NCBI GenBank assembly: GCA_026214975.1
Contig: CM047808.1
Span: forward strand, 57,996,583 to 58,060,582
Direction of reading: 5' to 3'
DNA from: Gentiana macrophylla
Lineage: Eukaryota > Streptophyta > Magnoliopsida > Gentianales > Gentianaceae
DNA: 64,000 nt
The position numbers and the translations under genes are program-made. Shown here in pieces: positions 47,031 to 58,366 of this stretch (position 1 is the first letter of the stretch; every line of letters starts with the position of its first letter). Under the pieces are notes generated by a model. The model was not told the DNA's origin and searched no databases. It saw nothing but the letters and a program-made list of their open reading frames with translations.

Positions 47031-48072
47031 TTATTACTATTTTTTGAAATTAATTTTTATTAGTACTGTAATACTTAACTTTTTACTTATTGCTTCCAAA
47101 AAAAAGACGTTTTACTTTTAAACCCATTGAAAATTATTAGACCAAAGTCATTCAGAAACCCTAAACTTTACCCTTCCGTTCTTCATAGCTCTACAATCTA
47201 CATTGCTGCCATTTTCAATTCAGGCTATGCACTTAATTTATTATAGTTATGAGGCTATGCATGTTGATATTTAAGCATTAGCTATGTAATTTGATTATTG
47301 TTGTTGTTCTGCTAGACTTGATATTTTATGTTCATATCTTTGAAATTGAATCACTTTTCCGAGCTGCTCGAGTTCGAGTTCGAGTTCGAAAGTGCTCGAA
47401 TTTTATCAAGCATAATCGAGTCGAACTCGAGCATGATTAATGTGTTATCGAACCGATCTCGAGCATTTTTTTTCATGCTCGATCGATCTCGAGCCGAGTT
47501 CGAAAGCAAAGACTGCTTTATATGGGGGTTGCTCGACTTCGATAAGTAAATGCTCGATTCGGATCGGATCGCTTTACACCCCTAGTCCGGATAGAGTGTC
47601 CATACTTCCAACCACCCAAGTATGTTCTTTGCAATGAGTTTGCTCAAGAGGGTTGTACTCAAATCCAATGTGTTTCACATTGATGCCTGAATGGATTTGA
47701 TGGTCGCATTTGTTTTGATTTGATCAACAAAAGCCATCTTGGATAGTCCTATTGCTTCAGGATTTACTAGACCATCCACTACTTCCTCAAATCCTAACAC
47801 TTCCCTCAAGAGACTAGGGAAACTTCAATCTCCTCAAAGATTCACAGCTTGTCTTGAATGCTTCAGCCTTCTTTCCAAAACCATGTTCTTCCAGAAATCA
47901 ATAACATTTGTGTATGAAATTGTTTCCAATCTGATATTGAGTATGTTTTCCAAGCCTGCAAACCTCCTTATTCTTCGACCAATGTTGATGGCCAATTCTG
48001 TTTTGTTTGCATCAACAACAAAGCCTCTAACACTTTGGCTTGATTCAATCTGACATCAATCTTTTAGGCCAT
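43349..48072 (-). pseudogene. C2 third ORF downstream of pol, about 3.9 kb, split by hAT element
   Basis: It starts at the ATG at 48072 (MA, then a stop) and is recognisable through changing frames to 43349. Early parts give VIDFWKNMVLERR, resembling LQFWENMRLVRN of the C1 third ORF, and SKLIAKNILGWLEV. After the hAT insertion comes MMIICRSMRFDWAGYFIHYM, which matches the C1 motif MIIIWDGIEFNWVGY. The middle (46.6-44.4 kb) is very acidic, with Asp/Glu runs and many Gln/Ser. The end (43912-43349) is basic, with MSLRGRGPSKAERKEVARLF and an RGGRGGRSGRGDR stretch. Excluding the hAT it covers about 1300 codons, far longer than in C1. Its role is unknown; it occupies the Sirevirus envelope-like position. 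Confidence 0.65.
46809..47584. mobile_element. 776-bp non-autonomous hAT-like element
   Basis: The ends are inverted repeats TAGGGGTGTAAACGATCC and, reversed, TAGGGGTGTAAAGCGATCC. They are flanked by 8-bp copies GTCCAGAT (46801-46808) and GTCCGGAT (47585-47592) with one change. An 8-bp duplication and GGGGTGTAAA ends are typical of hAT. Both subterminal regions are dense in GCTCGA/TCGAGC motifs. The centre is AT-rich with a (TA)n(CA)n tract (46991-47030). No transposase is encoded. Confidence 0.88.
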
Positions 48073-48727
48073 TGTTATGAGAAAAATGAGATGAAGAAGA
48101 TGGATTGTAAATCTGTGTTCACACAAAGTAAAAACAGAGATATAGCGATTTTGCAAGTAGTGAAAATCATGTTGAGTGTAGAATCTCAGTATATATGGAC
48201 GGACGGTAGTTGTAATCGCTGCTCGTACATTGATGTTAACCACGATTAATCTGAGTAAATGTTGTCTTGACACGTGGCCCATAACTCCTCCATAACGCTT
48301 GTAAACCGTTGGATCGTGTTAACTATGGTAATAAAGGGTAGGATAAATATCCCGCCAAACTGCTTTTTGACTTTAGTAAAGTTTGACTGAATAACGTTCC
48401 ATTCAAAGGGGGTTGTCCTCAGCGGGTTGGTTCATCTCTCACGATAAAGGTGCTTCAAAGACTTTCTTGATAAAGTGACTCTGTTGATCCTTGATTTCTT
48501 CTTGTTTTGTTCAATTGATAATACAAGATGAAGTTTAATACCAATGACCGATCCATCAAGTGAGCTCACCCATCATGACAAAGACCAATCCCTTGGCAAC
48601 CTCATTTGCTCAATTGTCCAAATATAAGTACATGGAATTGTTGATACCAATGACTAATCTGCTAAGTGAGCTCACCCAACATAGCAAAGACTAATCCCCT
48701 TGGTGAATTCCAGTACATTACTGAATA

Positions 48728-51700
48728 TCAGTCAACTTTTATAATTCCAAGTTCAGTTCTTAATTTGGCAAATCTTTCACTATCAAGTGGTTTAGTGAAA
48801 ATATCAGCAAGTTGATTTTCAGTAGGGATATATAGAACCACCACATCTTTCTTCTCAACATGATCTCTTATAAAATGATGTCTCACATCAATGTGCTTGG
48901 TTCTTGAGTGCAAAACAGGATTTTCTGTGATTGCAATTGCACTTGTGTTGTCACACATAATTGGAATTTTCTTTTCTTCAATTCCATAATCCCTTAACTG
49001 TTGTCTTAGCCATAGCACTTGTGCACAAAAACTTCCAGCAGCTATATATTCAGCTTCAGCAGTGGAGGTTGATATTGAATTGCTTGTTTGAACCAGAGAC
49101 CAGTCTACTTCCCATTAACTGACAAGTTCCTGTAGTGCTTTTTCTATCAATTTTGCATCCTGCATAATCAGAATCTGAGTATGATATAACTTTGAAGCTT
49201 CCATCCTTGGAATACTATAACCCTACTCCCAAAGTCTCCTTAAGGTACTTGAGAACTCTCTTGACTGCACCTAAATGACTTTCTTTAGGTTTAGATTGAA
49301 ATCTTGCACAAACACCTACAACAAAGGATATATCAGTCTCACTTTGCAAGAAGGTACAACAGATCGCCTATCATCCTTCAGATAAGGTCCGATCAACATC
49401 TTTGCCTTCTTTATCTTCATCCAATCTGATGTTTGTACTCATTGGAGTTGTTATCTTAGTGCTGTTTTCCATACCAAACTTCTTCAGCAACTCCTTGGTG
49501 TACTTGGTTTGATGAATGAAGATTCCATCTTTCATCTGTTTAACTTGCAATCCCAAAAAGTAGTTCATTTCTCTCATCATACTCATTTGGAATTTACTCA
49601 TCATTAGATTTGCAAACTTTTCACTAAGTAAATCATTTTCAGAACCAAATATTATGTCATCCATATAAATCTGTACCAGCAGGGTGTTGTTCCCTTCACT
49701 GATTCTGAAATGTGTCTTGTCAATGGTGCCTTTTGTAAAACCATTGTCCACCAGGAATTGAGATAGAGTCTCATACCATGCTCTTGGTGCTTGTTTTAAT
49801 CCATAAAGTGCTTTGTTGAGTCTATACACTTTATCTTCTTGATCTTTGACTTCAAATCCAGGAGGTTGCTGTACATACACTTCCTCCTCTAGAATGCCAT
49901 TCAAAAATGCACTTTTGACATCCATTTGATATACTTTGAAGTTGTTATATGCAAAGATGTGCCAAGAATAACTGATAGCTTCCAATCTTGCAACAGTGCA
50001 TAAGTTTCATCAAAATCTATTCCTTCGCTTGAGAATAGCCTTTTGCAACTAGTCCGGCCTTATTCCTTACAATGGTACCAGATTCATCAAGTTTATTTCA
50101 GATACCCACTTAGTACCAATGATATTTGCATGACCTGGCCTTTCAACTAGTATCCAAACTTGATTTCTTTCAAATTCATTCAATTCTTCTTGCATAGCTA
50201 TTATCCAATCTGATCTCAAATAGCTTCTTCAACAACTTTAGGTTCCATTTGAGATAGAAAACATGTAAACATAGCTTCCAGCTTGTCTTCTAGTCCTTAC
50301 ACCTTGTCAGACATTCCCAATAACTTGTTCAAATAGGTGATTCCTTAACCATTGTGGATTCTCGGTTAGTTTGGTTATCGTGAACCTCATCTTCTCTAGT
50401 AGGTCTGCTGTAGCTTCTTCAACAACAGGGGGTTCAACAGATCCTTGAATAGCTTCAGTTGTTGCATCAGTAATGTCACCAAAGCAGGTGTTCAAGAAAT
50501 GCGAATCGTAAACTTTTAAGTCATTGAATCATTCCAAAACTTCTACACAATCTGGATCAGTGACTTGTTGATTCTCGATGAGTTCACAATCTTCATCTTC
50601 CATACCAGTGAACTTAGGTTCATCAAACACAACATGGATTGTTTCTTCATGTTTCAGTGACCTCTTGTTCAGTACCCTGAATACCATGTTGACTGAAGAA
50701 TATACCAAGAAAATCCATTCCTCTGACTTTGGTTGGAATGTTTTCAGATGAACCTTGTGATTTAGGATAAAACATTTGCTTCCAAATGGATGGAAATAGG
50801 ATATGTTTGGTTTCCTTCCATTCTAAATCTCATAAGGTGTCTTCAAGACTTTCTTGTTCATCGATGTTCTGCTTTTGTGTATAGCATGTCAGTATTAATC
50901 GCTTGACCCAATATCTTTCAGTAGTAAAGCTTCATATATCATTGTCCTTCCCGCTTCCTTTAAAGTCCTGTTTTTCTTTCAAAGAACCCCATTTTGCCGA
51001 GGTGTACCAAAGAAAGCAGACAAGTTGATGTAATACACCATTCTGCTCACGATATTCTCTTATAAATTTGTTGAGAAATTCAGTACACTGATCTGATCTT
51101 ATTTTTATTACTGTCAAACTTTTCTCATTTTGTAATCTCTTTAAGAGATTAGGCATGCTTTTGAGTGTTTCACTTTTCTTGTTCATAAAAACCACCCAAG
51201 TGTACCTTGAATAATCATCCACAACTACTAAAGTGTATTTCTTTCCAATTACACTTGTTGGAGTTATTGGTCCAAAAAGATCCATATGCATAAGCTCCAA
51301 CACTCTATTAGTTGATTGTTTAGGTTTTTACTTGAAGCTTGACTTTATATGTTTACCCTACTGACATGCATCACATATAGCATCCTTTTTGAATGTGATC
51401 TCAGGTAAACCAATCACCAGCTTCTTCTTCACCAATTGATTGATATCATCAAAGTTCAAATGATTCAACTTCTTGTGCCATAACCAATTGAGTTCAGATT
51501 TGGTATGCACAATCAGGCAGGTTTCTGGAACTGCAGTAGACCAATCCACAACATACATGTTTTGTTGTCTTCTACCACCCAAGACAACTTGATCACCTCT
51601 TTCACCGATGACAATACAGCTTGTTTTTGTCAAAAGTGACCTTGTATCCCATGTCACAAAATTGTCCAATTACTCGACAAAGTTGTAGTCCAATCCTTCC

Positions 51701-51880
51701 ACATATGCAACATTCTTGATTGTAAGTCCATTTTTCACAAGTTTGCCATATCCTCTTGTATATTCAGGTGTATTCTTGTTGCCAAAATTCACCCTTGGAC
51801 CATCTTTTGCCACAAAGTTTGATAAATGAGGCTTATTCTTTGTCATATGTCCTGAACACCCACCACAAAGTACCGGACAC
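48728..51880 (-). pseudogene. C2 pol: protease, integrase, RT, RNase H
   Basis: Remnants run from the protease tail (51669-51358, with HKKLNHLNFDDI and CDACQ starting integrase) through the integrase core (51303-50932: MHMDLFGPI, VVVDDYSRYTW, IRSDQCTEF). RT follows (49985-49371: [45 protein letters not shown]). RNase H (49018-48728) has CDNTSAIAI, HSRTKHIDVRHHFIRDH and LADIFTKPLD. Order and motifs are Ty1/Copia, and the sequence is close to C1. Frames break at least six times. Several breaks coincide with a lost base in CTG or CAG: for example CTTCTGCTTG in C1 is CTTCGCTTG here near 50026. Confidence 0.92.
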
Positions 51881-52576
51881 CCTACTAAACAAAGTTAATA
51901 CATTTTAGGTACCCAAACTGTTTGGGTCCATAGTGGTCGATAGTAAGCATGACTTTTGGTAATTTTCCATAAGGTCTTCTCCTAAAAGTGTCATACTTTG
52001 GTTCATACATGTATTCCACACATCCATAAGTTCTTACAGTAGGTTGTGTAGGATTCACGTATGTTTTCTGTTCTTTTGGTTTATAATGCTGTTTGAAGTG
52101 ACTTTTGATGTTAGAAGCATTAGTATAACCATTTGTTTGCTGTCTGTTAGGAACAGCCCTGTAATATGGAGTCTGCTGAGGTACCTGTTGAGGCCTTTTA
52201 TAAGTCCTCTGCTGAGTCCTTTGATGATTCCATTGCTTAGATTTTACCCTAGTAGTATGGTTATACTCATTATTTCTATCAGCAGGTGCAGGAATATTCC
52301 AATCATCATCAGTAGGGAACAGTCTACCTTTCCCCCTGAGATAAGTATCCCTTGAATGATTAACATTTTTAGATTTGGGATTCTTATCTTTGGAATATTT
52401 CGACCTTTACCTTTTTGTGGTCCAAAGAGACTTGGTAGCAGTGTCCAATATCGAGAGGTCTAGAAGGTCCAGCAATCTATTTTTAGATTTGTTCTTTTAC
52501 TAGAGTCATTGACTTCTTTGACTTCTCGATTTTGCTTCCTTAAAGTATTCTCGGATTTTACTCGCCTCAAAGAACC

Positions 52577-54176
52577 TTACTTGGAGTTGGATCCTGTCTT
52601 TGGTATAAACTTAGGACCACCTCGTGCTAGTTCAAAAACCTTACTGGATCCACTCTTTTTGGATTGTTGAGTTCCAAATCCAAGCCCTGTTTTATCACCA
52701 TAAGATTTTCCAGATTTGTATGCAGTAGTGGAGCAAGATGGTTCAACAGAATCAGGGGCTGCTGGATGATCAACATGCTTACACTGATTATGTCCAACAT
52801 CTTTTTCCTTACCTTTGAGAACTCTTAATTCAGCTTTCAATCTTCCAACTTCTAATTCAAGAGCTTTTTTTTCACCTTTCACAATCTCATAACCGTTTGT
52901 ATTATCCTCGATTGATTAAGGATGGCATCCAAAGTCTCATTATTGTCAAAATTTCTAGGATTTGAACCACAAGTTGATTCACAATCACTTCCAGCAAGAG
53001 TATTGATGGATACAATATTGTATACCTCCTCAATTTCATCCATTTTTGCCATCAAAGCAAAATCTTCCATATCAGCAACCAGTTCTGTGTCATCTGATTC
53101 ATTTCCTTTTTCAGATTCCACTTCATACCATGATTCATCTTCAGCAACCATAGCCTTCTTGCCATGTCTTCTTTGTTGACTCTTGGTCTTCAGTAGGCCT
53201 GGACAATCAGGTCTAAAGTGTCCAGGCTTCTTGCAGTTGAAGCAAAGATAATCAGGTTCCTTACTTTGTTTTAACTCAGGACAGTCAGGTTTGAAGTGTC
53301 CTGGTTTCTTGCAATGAAAGCACAGATAGTCATTATCTTTCTTTGATTCTTCTTTCTTTCTTTCAGTAGGCCTTTTTGTGAAGTTCCTTGCAGGGGCCTT
53401 TCATGTCTTCATCATCCTGATCTTCTTGCTCAGGAGGGAAATCTGTTCCTGCATCTCATCCAGCAGATCATCTTGTCCTCCAGATGTTTCTTCTTGATGT
53501 GAAGCAGCCAATGCAGTGGTTTTTGGCTCTTCTTTTTCAGTTTCAGGTACAAGCTTTTGGCTAAATTCATAAGCCTTGAGATCTGAAAACAACTTGAAGG
53601 TGTCTTCTGCATGCAACTTTCTCATTTCTTCTATTGTAGTCACCTTCATTTTCCAAACATCTTTTGCGGGTAGAGCCTCCAAGATTTTGTTGTTTATTTC
53701 TTCTTTTGAATAACTTACGCCAAAGCAGGTAAGTTCATCCAGATTGCATTAAATCTTGATTCCATTTGCTCAATGGTTTCATTTGGCAAAGATCTTGAAC
53801 TTTTGAAACCTCTTTTTGACCACACTGATTTTATTCTTCTTTATTGCATCAGTGCCTTCACAGATCAATTGTATCTTGTCCCAAAGTTCCTTTGCAGTTT
53901 TGCAATCTTTAACCTTCATGTACATGTTGCTATCCAAGGTTCTATAAATGATGGCAATCTGTCTTCTGCATTCCATTCCCTTTTTGGTTTAGGAATGTAC
54001 TCAGTTGTATCACCCACTGTTATTGCCTTGGTAATCTCCAGTGGTCCATCAGTTAGTACATCCATCATCTCATCATGAGTTGCAGCAAGGTAAGCCTGCA
54101 TTCGACGTTTATACTCATCAAATCTATCTAGAGAACACATCAGCATAGTTCTAGCATACTATGTGTTATCCATGAT
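52577..54176 (-). pseudogene. C2 gag with two zinc knuckles
   Basis: Parts at 54146-53916, 53976-53779, 53682-53401, 53151-52879 and 52882-52577 together resemble C1 gag: DRFDEYKRRMQAYLAATHDE, WDKIQLICEGTDAIKKNK and LKAYEFSQKL. Between 53330 and 53200 two CCHC knuckles follow each other, CFHCKKPGHFKPDC and CFNCKKPGHFRPDC, about 27 residues apart. C1 has one. An acidic stretch and a Lys-rich tail follow. The probable start is near 54176, in a frame that lost its clear ATG context. Frameshifts make it non-coding as read. Confidence 0.88.
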
Positions 54177-54272
54177 GCAAGTCTTTGAAAATCAGTAACT
54201 TGAAAGAAAGTTTCAAAGAATTTTCACAAGCACAACAAGTAGGATTTCTTCGCAATGTAAGCAATCGCTCTC

Positions 54273-54281
54273 GATACCAAT
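54273..54281 (-). promoter_or_regulatory. C2 primer-binding site
   Basis: The minus strand reads ATTGGTATCGAGAGC after the LTR end ACCAACA. Confidence 0.85.
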
Positions 54282-55986
54282 TGTTGGTCCCTTGAAAAGG
54301 CTTTGGTTAAATTTACAGGGGGTGAATAAACTTAACACTTGAAACTTTTGGAGTTAACAAATTCTACAACTTCAAAGAAATCACGATACTTCAAAGAGTC
54401 TGCTGAAACCTCGATAAGCCTCTTGATAAACATGTAGTCTCATCGACAGCTTGAGTTTGCTTTGAATTTGTGCAATGGAATTATATCAAAATTAAGCCTT
54501 AATACTTGTTTTTAAATATGATACTAAGTATTAGATACTCAGTAGTGCAAGTGTGTGATTTCAGTTGCTAGATTCAGTAGGTTGATGTGTAAAATAAACT
54601 AAGTGCAGAATGTAAATCTTTGAAAGTAAGTAGGCGATTTTATAGTGGTTCCAGTGGTGTAATCTGTCACCACTCTTCTCCTGTGATGTTGGAGGAAATT
54701 CACTAGAGATCTTTGATGTAGCTTTTACAAAGATTCCTAAGGTTGCTTGTCCTTCACCAATAACTATGGCTTCACAAACTGAAAACTGGGAACAGGTAGG
54801 ATTGCTGCTCCTGAGTCTTCCACTGGTCCTTGAAGGGTAGGATTTCCTCTTCACCAGCTCCACCACAAACAATAGTCTTTCACAAAACTGTGCTTCACTG
54901 TCTTCAGCAGGTTCTTTATAAAATAAAGATTGAATCAAATAAATGATTCAGGTGCTGCAGCTTGATTAGGATGATATAATCAGCAGCTTGCAGGCTTCAA
55001 GTGTGTATGCTTGATGTAGCTTGAATGTAGAATACACTTGAAGAATTTCTCTGGATCAGTAGCTTTAAGTTCAGTAGGTTCAGCAGGGTGTTTTTCAGCT
55101 CAGTAAAATATCTCTTCAAAGTTTATAAAAAATCATCATCTTGTTTCTGAGTTGAAAGTCCTCTATTTATAGGCAAGAATGCATGTGACTTGTATTTGAA
55201 ATTCAAATGTAACCGCCCTTGTTTTTGTCCCATCCGATTTGCATTCTCATCACTATTCATCGGATCGACACTCGCGCGTAATTCCTTTTTGACAAAGCAA
55301 AGATGTCCACCCTTTGACTTATAACCATTGGATAAAGATCTGAATCATCCCAATGTTCTTTTAATATTAGCCTTTGATTTCTTTGATAAGTCAGAGGTAG
55401 TTTCCTGTCTTTATCCATGTAATCTTCCAATATAATCTTGAATTAACCGAGGTATATTATCAGCAGGTTCATCAGTCTGCTGAGATACCTATCAGTCTGC
55501 TGAACTGCAATTTGCTGTGTATAACATACAATGCAGCTGACTTCTTTTATCTAACTTTTATTTGTGAAGTTAGATTACACCTTTTTAATTATAACCAAGT
55601 TCCACACGTCATCCAACTTATGGAACTTACACCTTCTTCACAAGGTATATGTAATCAGTTTAGGTCATCACAGACTTGCTTAAATTCTGATTCCATATCC
55701 TTGACTTAAGTTACTAAGTTTGATCCCTTAGCCTTCAGAATCGAGTTTGAGCCTCACCCTTCGCCTTCAAATAGCTTTCAGAGACTAGTCTCATCGACCT
55801 ATCTACCCCATCGATGTGGATCGATCTGCTGAATAAATCGCCAGCCTTTACAAAGGCTTGTTTGATCAAACCTATTCATAAATCAAACTCTAATAAACCT
55901 ATACATTTGATCTAGACATCTTTTTGCCTTTGCACTATAACAGCTAGTCTGGCACTCATCATCAAAACATAGAAATAAGTCCAACA
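54282..55986 (-). repeat. C2 5' LTR
   Basis: From TGTTGGTCCCTTGAAAAGG to ATAAGTCCAACA. TATA box CTATAAATAG (minus) at 55163-55172. Confidence 0.92.
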
Positions 55987-55991
55987 CTAAC

Positions 55992-57039
55992 ATATCCGAA
56001 TGCATTGCCAGAATTGACTATCTTTCAAGCGTCATGAGGTGAGAACGAATACATCAGCACCTAACTATTCCAACTTTTTCTTTTTCTAGAGAATAACAAT
56101 ATTTGATAAAATATTGCCTTCCGAATGATATTTATTCCAATCTCAGCATATACCACTATTGAATTTCGATGTCGTCACCTCTATCCATAAGAACATACTA
56201 AACTTGTAGGATTTCATGGAAATGTAGACCATTTTAAGTTAAGGGTCAGTTATATCTAGTTAATCATAATGGCTAATTTCGAGTGAGGTCTTGATCACTC
56301 TACAAGGCTGAGGTGGGGACAAAAATTGGAAATTACGTTTGGGTAGGCTTATTTGGCCATAGTTAGTCAAAGTAATGCCAAAAATCTCATCATTCCTAAT
56401 CCGATTCCAAATTCATATTTGTCTTGAAAAGAAAATCATTCTAAAATTTTATTATAATTATAAGTAACTTTTGTCTAATTTCAAAAAAATAATATTTCAT
56501 ACTATTTATCTAGGTATACATACTTAAAATTTTGATAAAAATCTAAAATAGATATAAATAATATAGAAATAATATATCGAGATTACATTACTTAGTTAAA
56601 AAAAATTTATTCTATCCAAATATACTATCCATATTATAATAATTATATATTATTTCATTTATTTGCTTAAGAATAATTAAACTAAGTGTTTAAGCATTTG
56701 ATTTATTAAATTCAATTTATTTACTAACCAATATCTACTCCCCACTTACGAATTGGCATCGTCCCGATGTCTAATGGGTAGTAAACATTTGGTTTAGAAA
56801 ATAAAATGAATTTTATAACGGTTAAATATTTTATGTCATACAGACGAGCGTTTATATAATATAACATAAAGGCAAAACATAGTAAAATAACACACAAATA
56901 TATTACAAAATTAAAAGAAAGTACAAGTTAACTACTAAAATACTACTTTAAACTAGAAAAACTGAAACTAAGTTAATTTATTCTTTCTTAAACTAACATA
57001 CTCTTACTTAACTCAACTTACTTCTTCGTCATAAAACAT
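55992..57039 (-). other. AT-rich spacer of the Athila-like element
   Basis: No gene is seen. It contains a second polypurine-like tract (56735-56750, minus CGTAAGTGGGGAGTAG) with the same GGGACGAT lead-in as the one at 40957, but it is not followed by the LTR start. Confidence 0.55.
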
Positions 57040-57929
57040 CTAATTTTCTTCACTTGATGAACCTCCTGGGATACCTACTGGTAATAGCCCAACCTGAGGA
57101 AGGCGAGTAGGGAAGATTTCATCTGTCGCTCTTTCTCGGACCCTAGCCAAATGAGTACAAATTCGGGATATCAACCATGCAAAAGGCATTGGCTGACGGT
57201 TTGGTCGTCTCCCAAAGGCAAAACTCACAGCAGCCTTTTGAATTAAGACTCCCCAATCTATAACAGCTCCACAAGCGATGGCATATAACAACAACATTTC
57301 ATCATCACTGATCTCTGAAAAATCAGCAGTAGGGTATACTCGGGAATTGATGAAACGTTTCCACGTTCTAAGATGGGGAAGTAAGGCAGCGGTGGAAATA
57401 TCGTGATTATTATTATACTGTGAGAATATGACTTGGTAAGATTCCTCCCGCTTGTTAATGAATCCAACAAAGAGATCAAGTCTCCAATGATACTCAAAAT
57501 GACTAGTAGGTGACGTTTGGACTGGTGGTATATGAAAAACACTATTTATGATAAAATATGTGAAAGGAACAACAACACCTCTAATCAGAATACTGTGTTT
57601 GTTCCGACCGTGGTAGCTTCTGACAACATAGAATAAAATTCTCTAACCAACGTAACGTTAACACTTCCTCTTGGCATACGACAAAAATGTTCCTACCCAT
57701 CACCTTGCATCCATATGAACGCCCAATGATCCACTTTCCGAAAATTTAAACCCTTTTCAGTCAGTATCGGTGACTGATTGAAATTACTGATAAAAGGATT
57801 TGGAGTTGAGTTATTCATATAATTATAAGGTATTGGGTGAAAAGTCGGATAATAATATTCGGGATTTGGAATCACAGAATTTGGGGTATGAGGAGGAGAG
57901 TAACTATTAACGGACGAATGATCAGACAT
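57040..57929 (-). pseudogene. Athila-like ORF B, transposon-protein domain
   Basis: A start at 57929 (MSDHSSVNSYSPPHTPNS) lies about 75 bp downstream of a TATA box. The first 78 codons are Pro/Ser/Asn/Tyr-rich. After frame changes (57542-57258, then 57297-57040) comes MLLLYAIACGAVIDWGVLIQ and RRPNRQPMPFAWLISRICTH. This fits the end of the conserved plant transposon-protein domain (LxYAIxxGxxIxxGxxI, LPFPxLIxxLC). ORF A carries a version of the same domain. It ends at a Ser/Glu tail at 57040. Its role is unknown. Confidence 0.6.
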
Positions 57930-57989
57930 TTTATACGGTCTTTATAAGAAAACAAGAAGCTTTATTCAGTGAATTAGCATTTGAGGAAT

Positions 57990-58292
57990 GATGCCTCTGT
58001 TTCCATTTATAGAAATGATAGAATCAGACAGGAAACAACCTGAAGAAGGTTGGCAGTACACTAGACCGGCGCGGGCCGGTGCTACAGTGCCCGATTAGAG
58101 ATTTTTTTATTTCAGGATGTTCCATCAGGTTCTTTCAATGTGTAGATATGCATTTTTATATAAAACGTGGGGGAAAAAGTCTAATAAAATAGAAACAACG
58201 AAAAAAACGTAAAACTACAAAGTGCACTAACCACAGAGTGCATCAAACAGTCTAAAACAAAAAATCAAACCATAGTATATCGTCATACATCA
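57990..58292 (-). promoter_or_regulatory. internal LTR-like promoter module before ORF B
   Basis: On the minus strand it starts TTGATGTATGACGATAT, carries AAACAGTC-like and GC-hairpin (ACCGGC-GCGG-GCCGGT, 58075-58091) motifs, and ends at a TATA box CTATAAATG (58004-58012). The same parts in the same order form the U3 of the 3' LTR (40956 to 40537). Confidence 0.5.
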
Positions 58293-58366
58293 AGGCAAAT
58301 GTAAAAGATAATAAAAGTCAATCATACGGGTTGTAATCGATGATGATCGCCAAAAGATGAATGATA

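Larger units (their letters stand above)
41499..55986 (-). mobile_element. complete Sirevirus-like Copia element C2
   Basis: 14,488 bp with LTRs of 1686 bp (3', left) and 1705 bp (5', right), flanked by CTAAC at 41494-41498 and 55987-55991. In minus order it has PBS, gag with two zinc knuckles, protease/integrase, RT, RNase H, a very long third ORF and a polypurine tract. It is inserted in the Athila-like element. A hAT-like element interrupts its third ORF. Coding frames are broken at many places. Confidence 0.94.
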
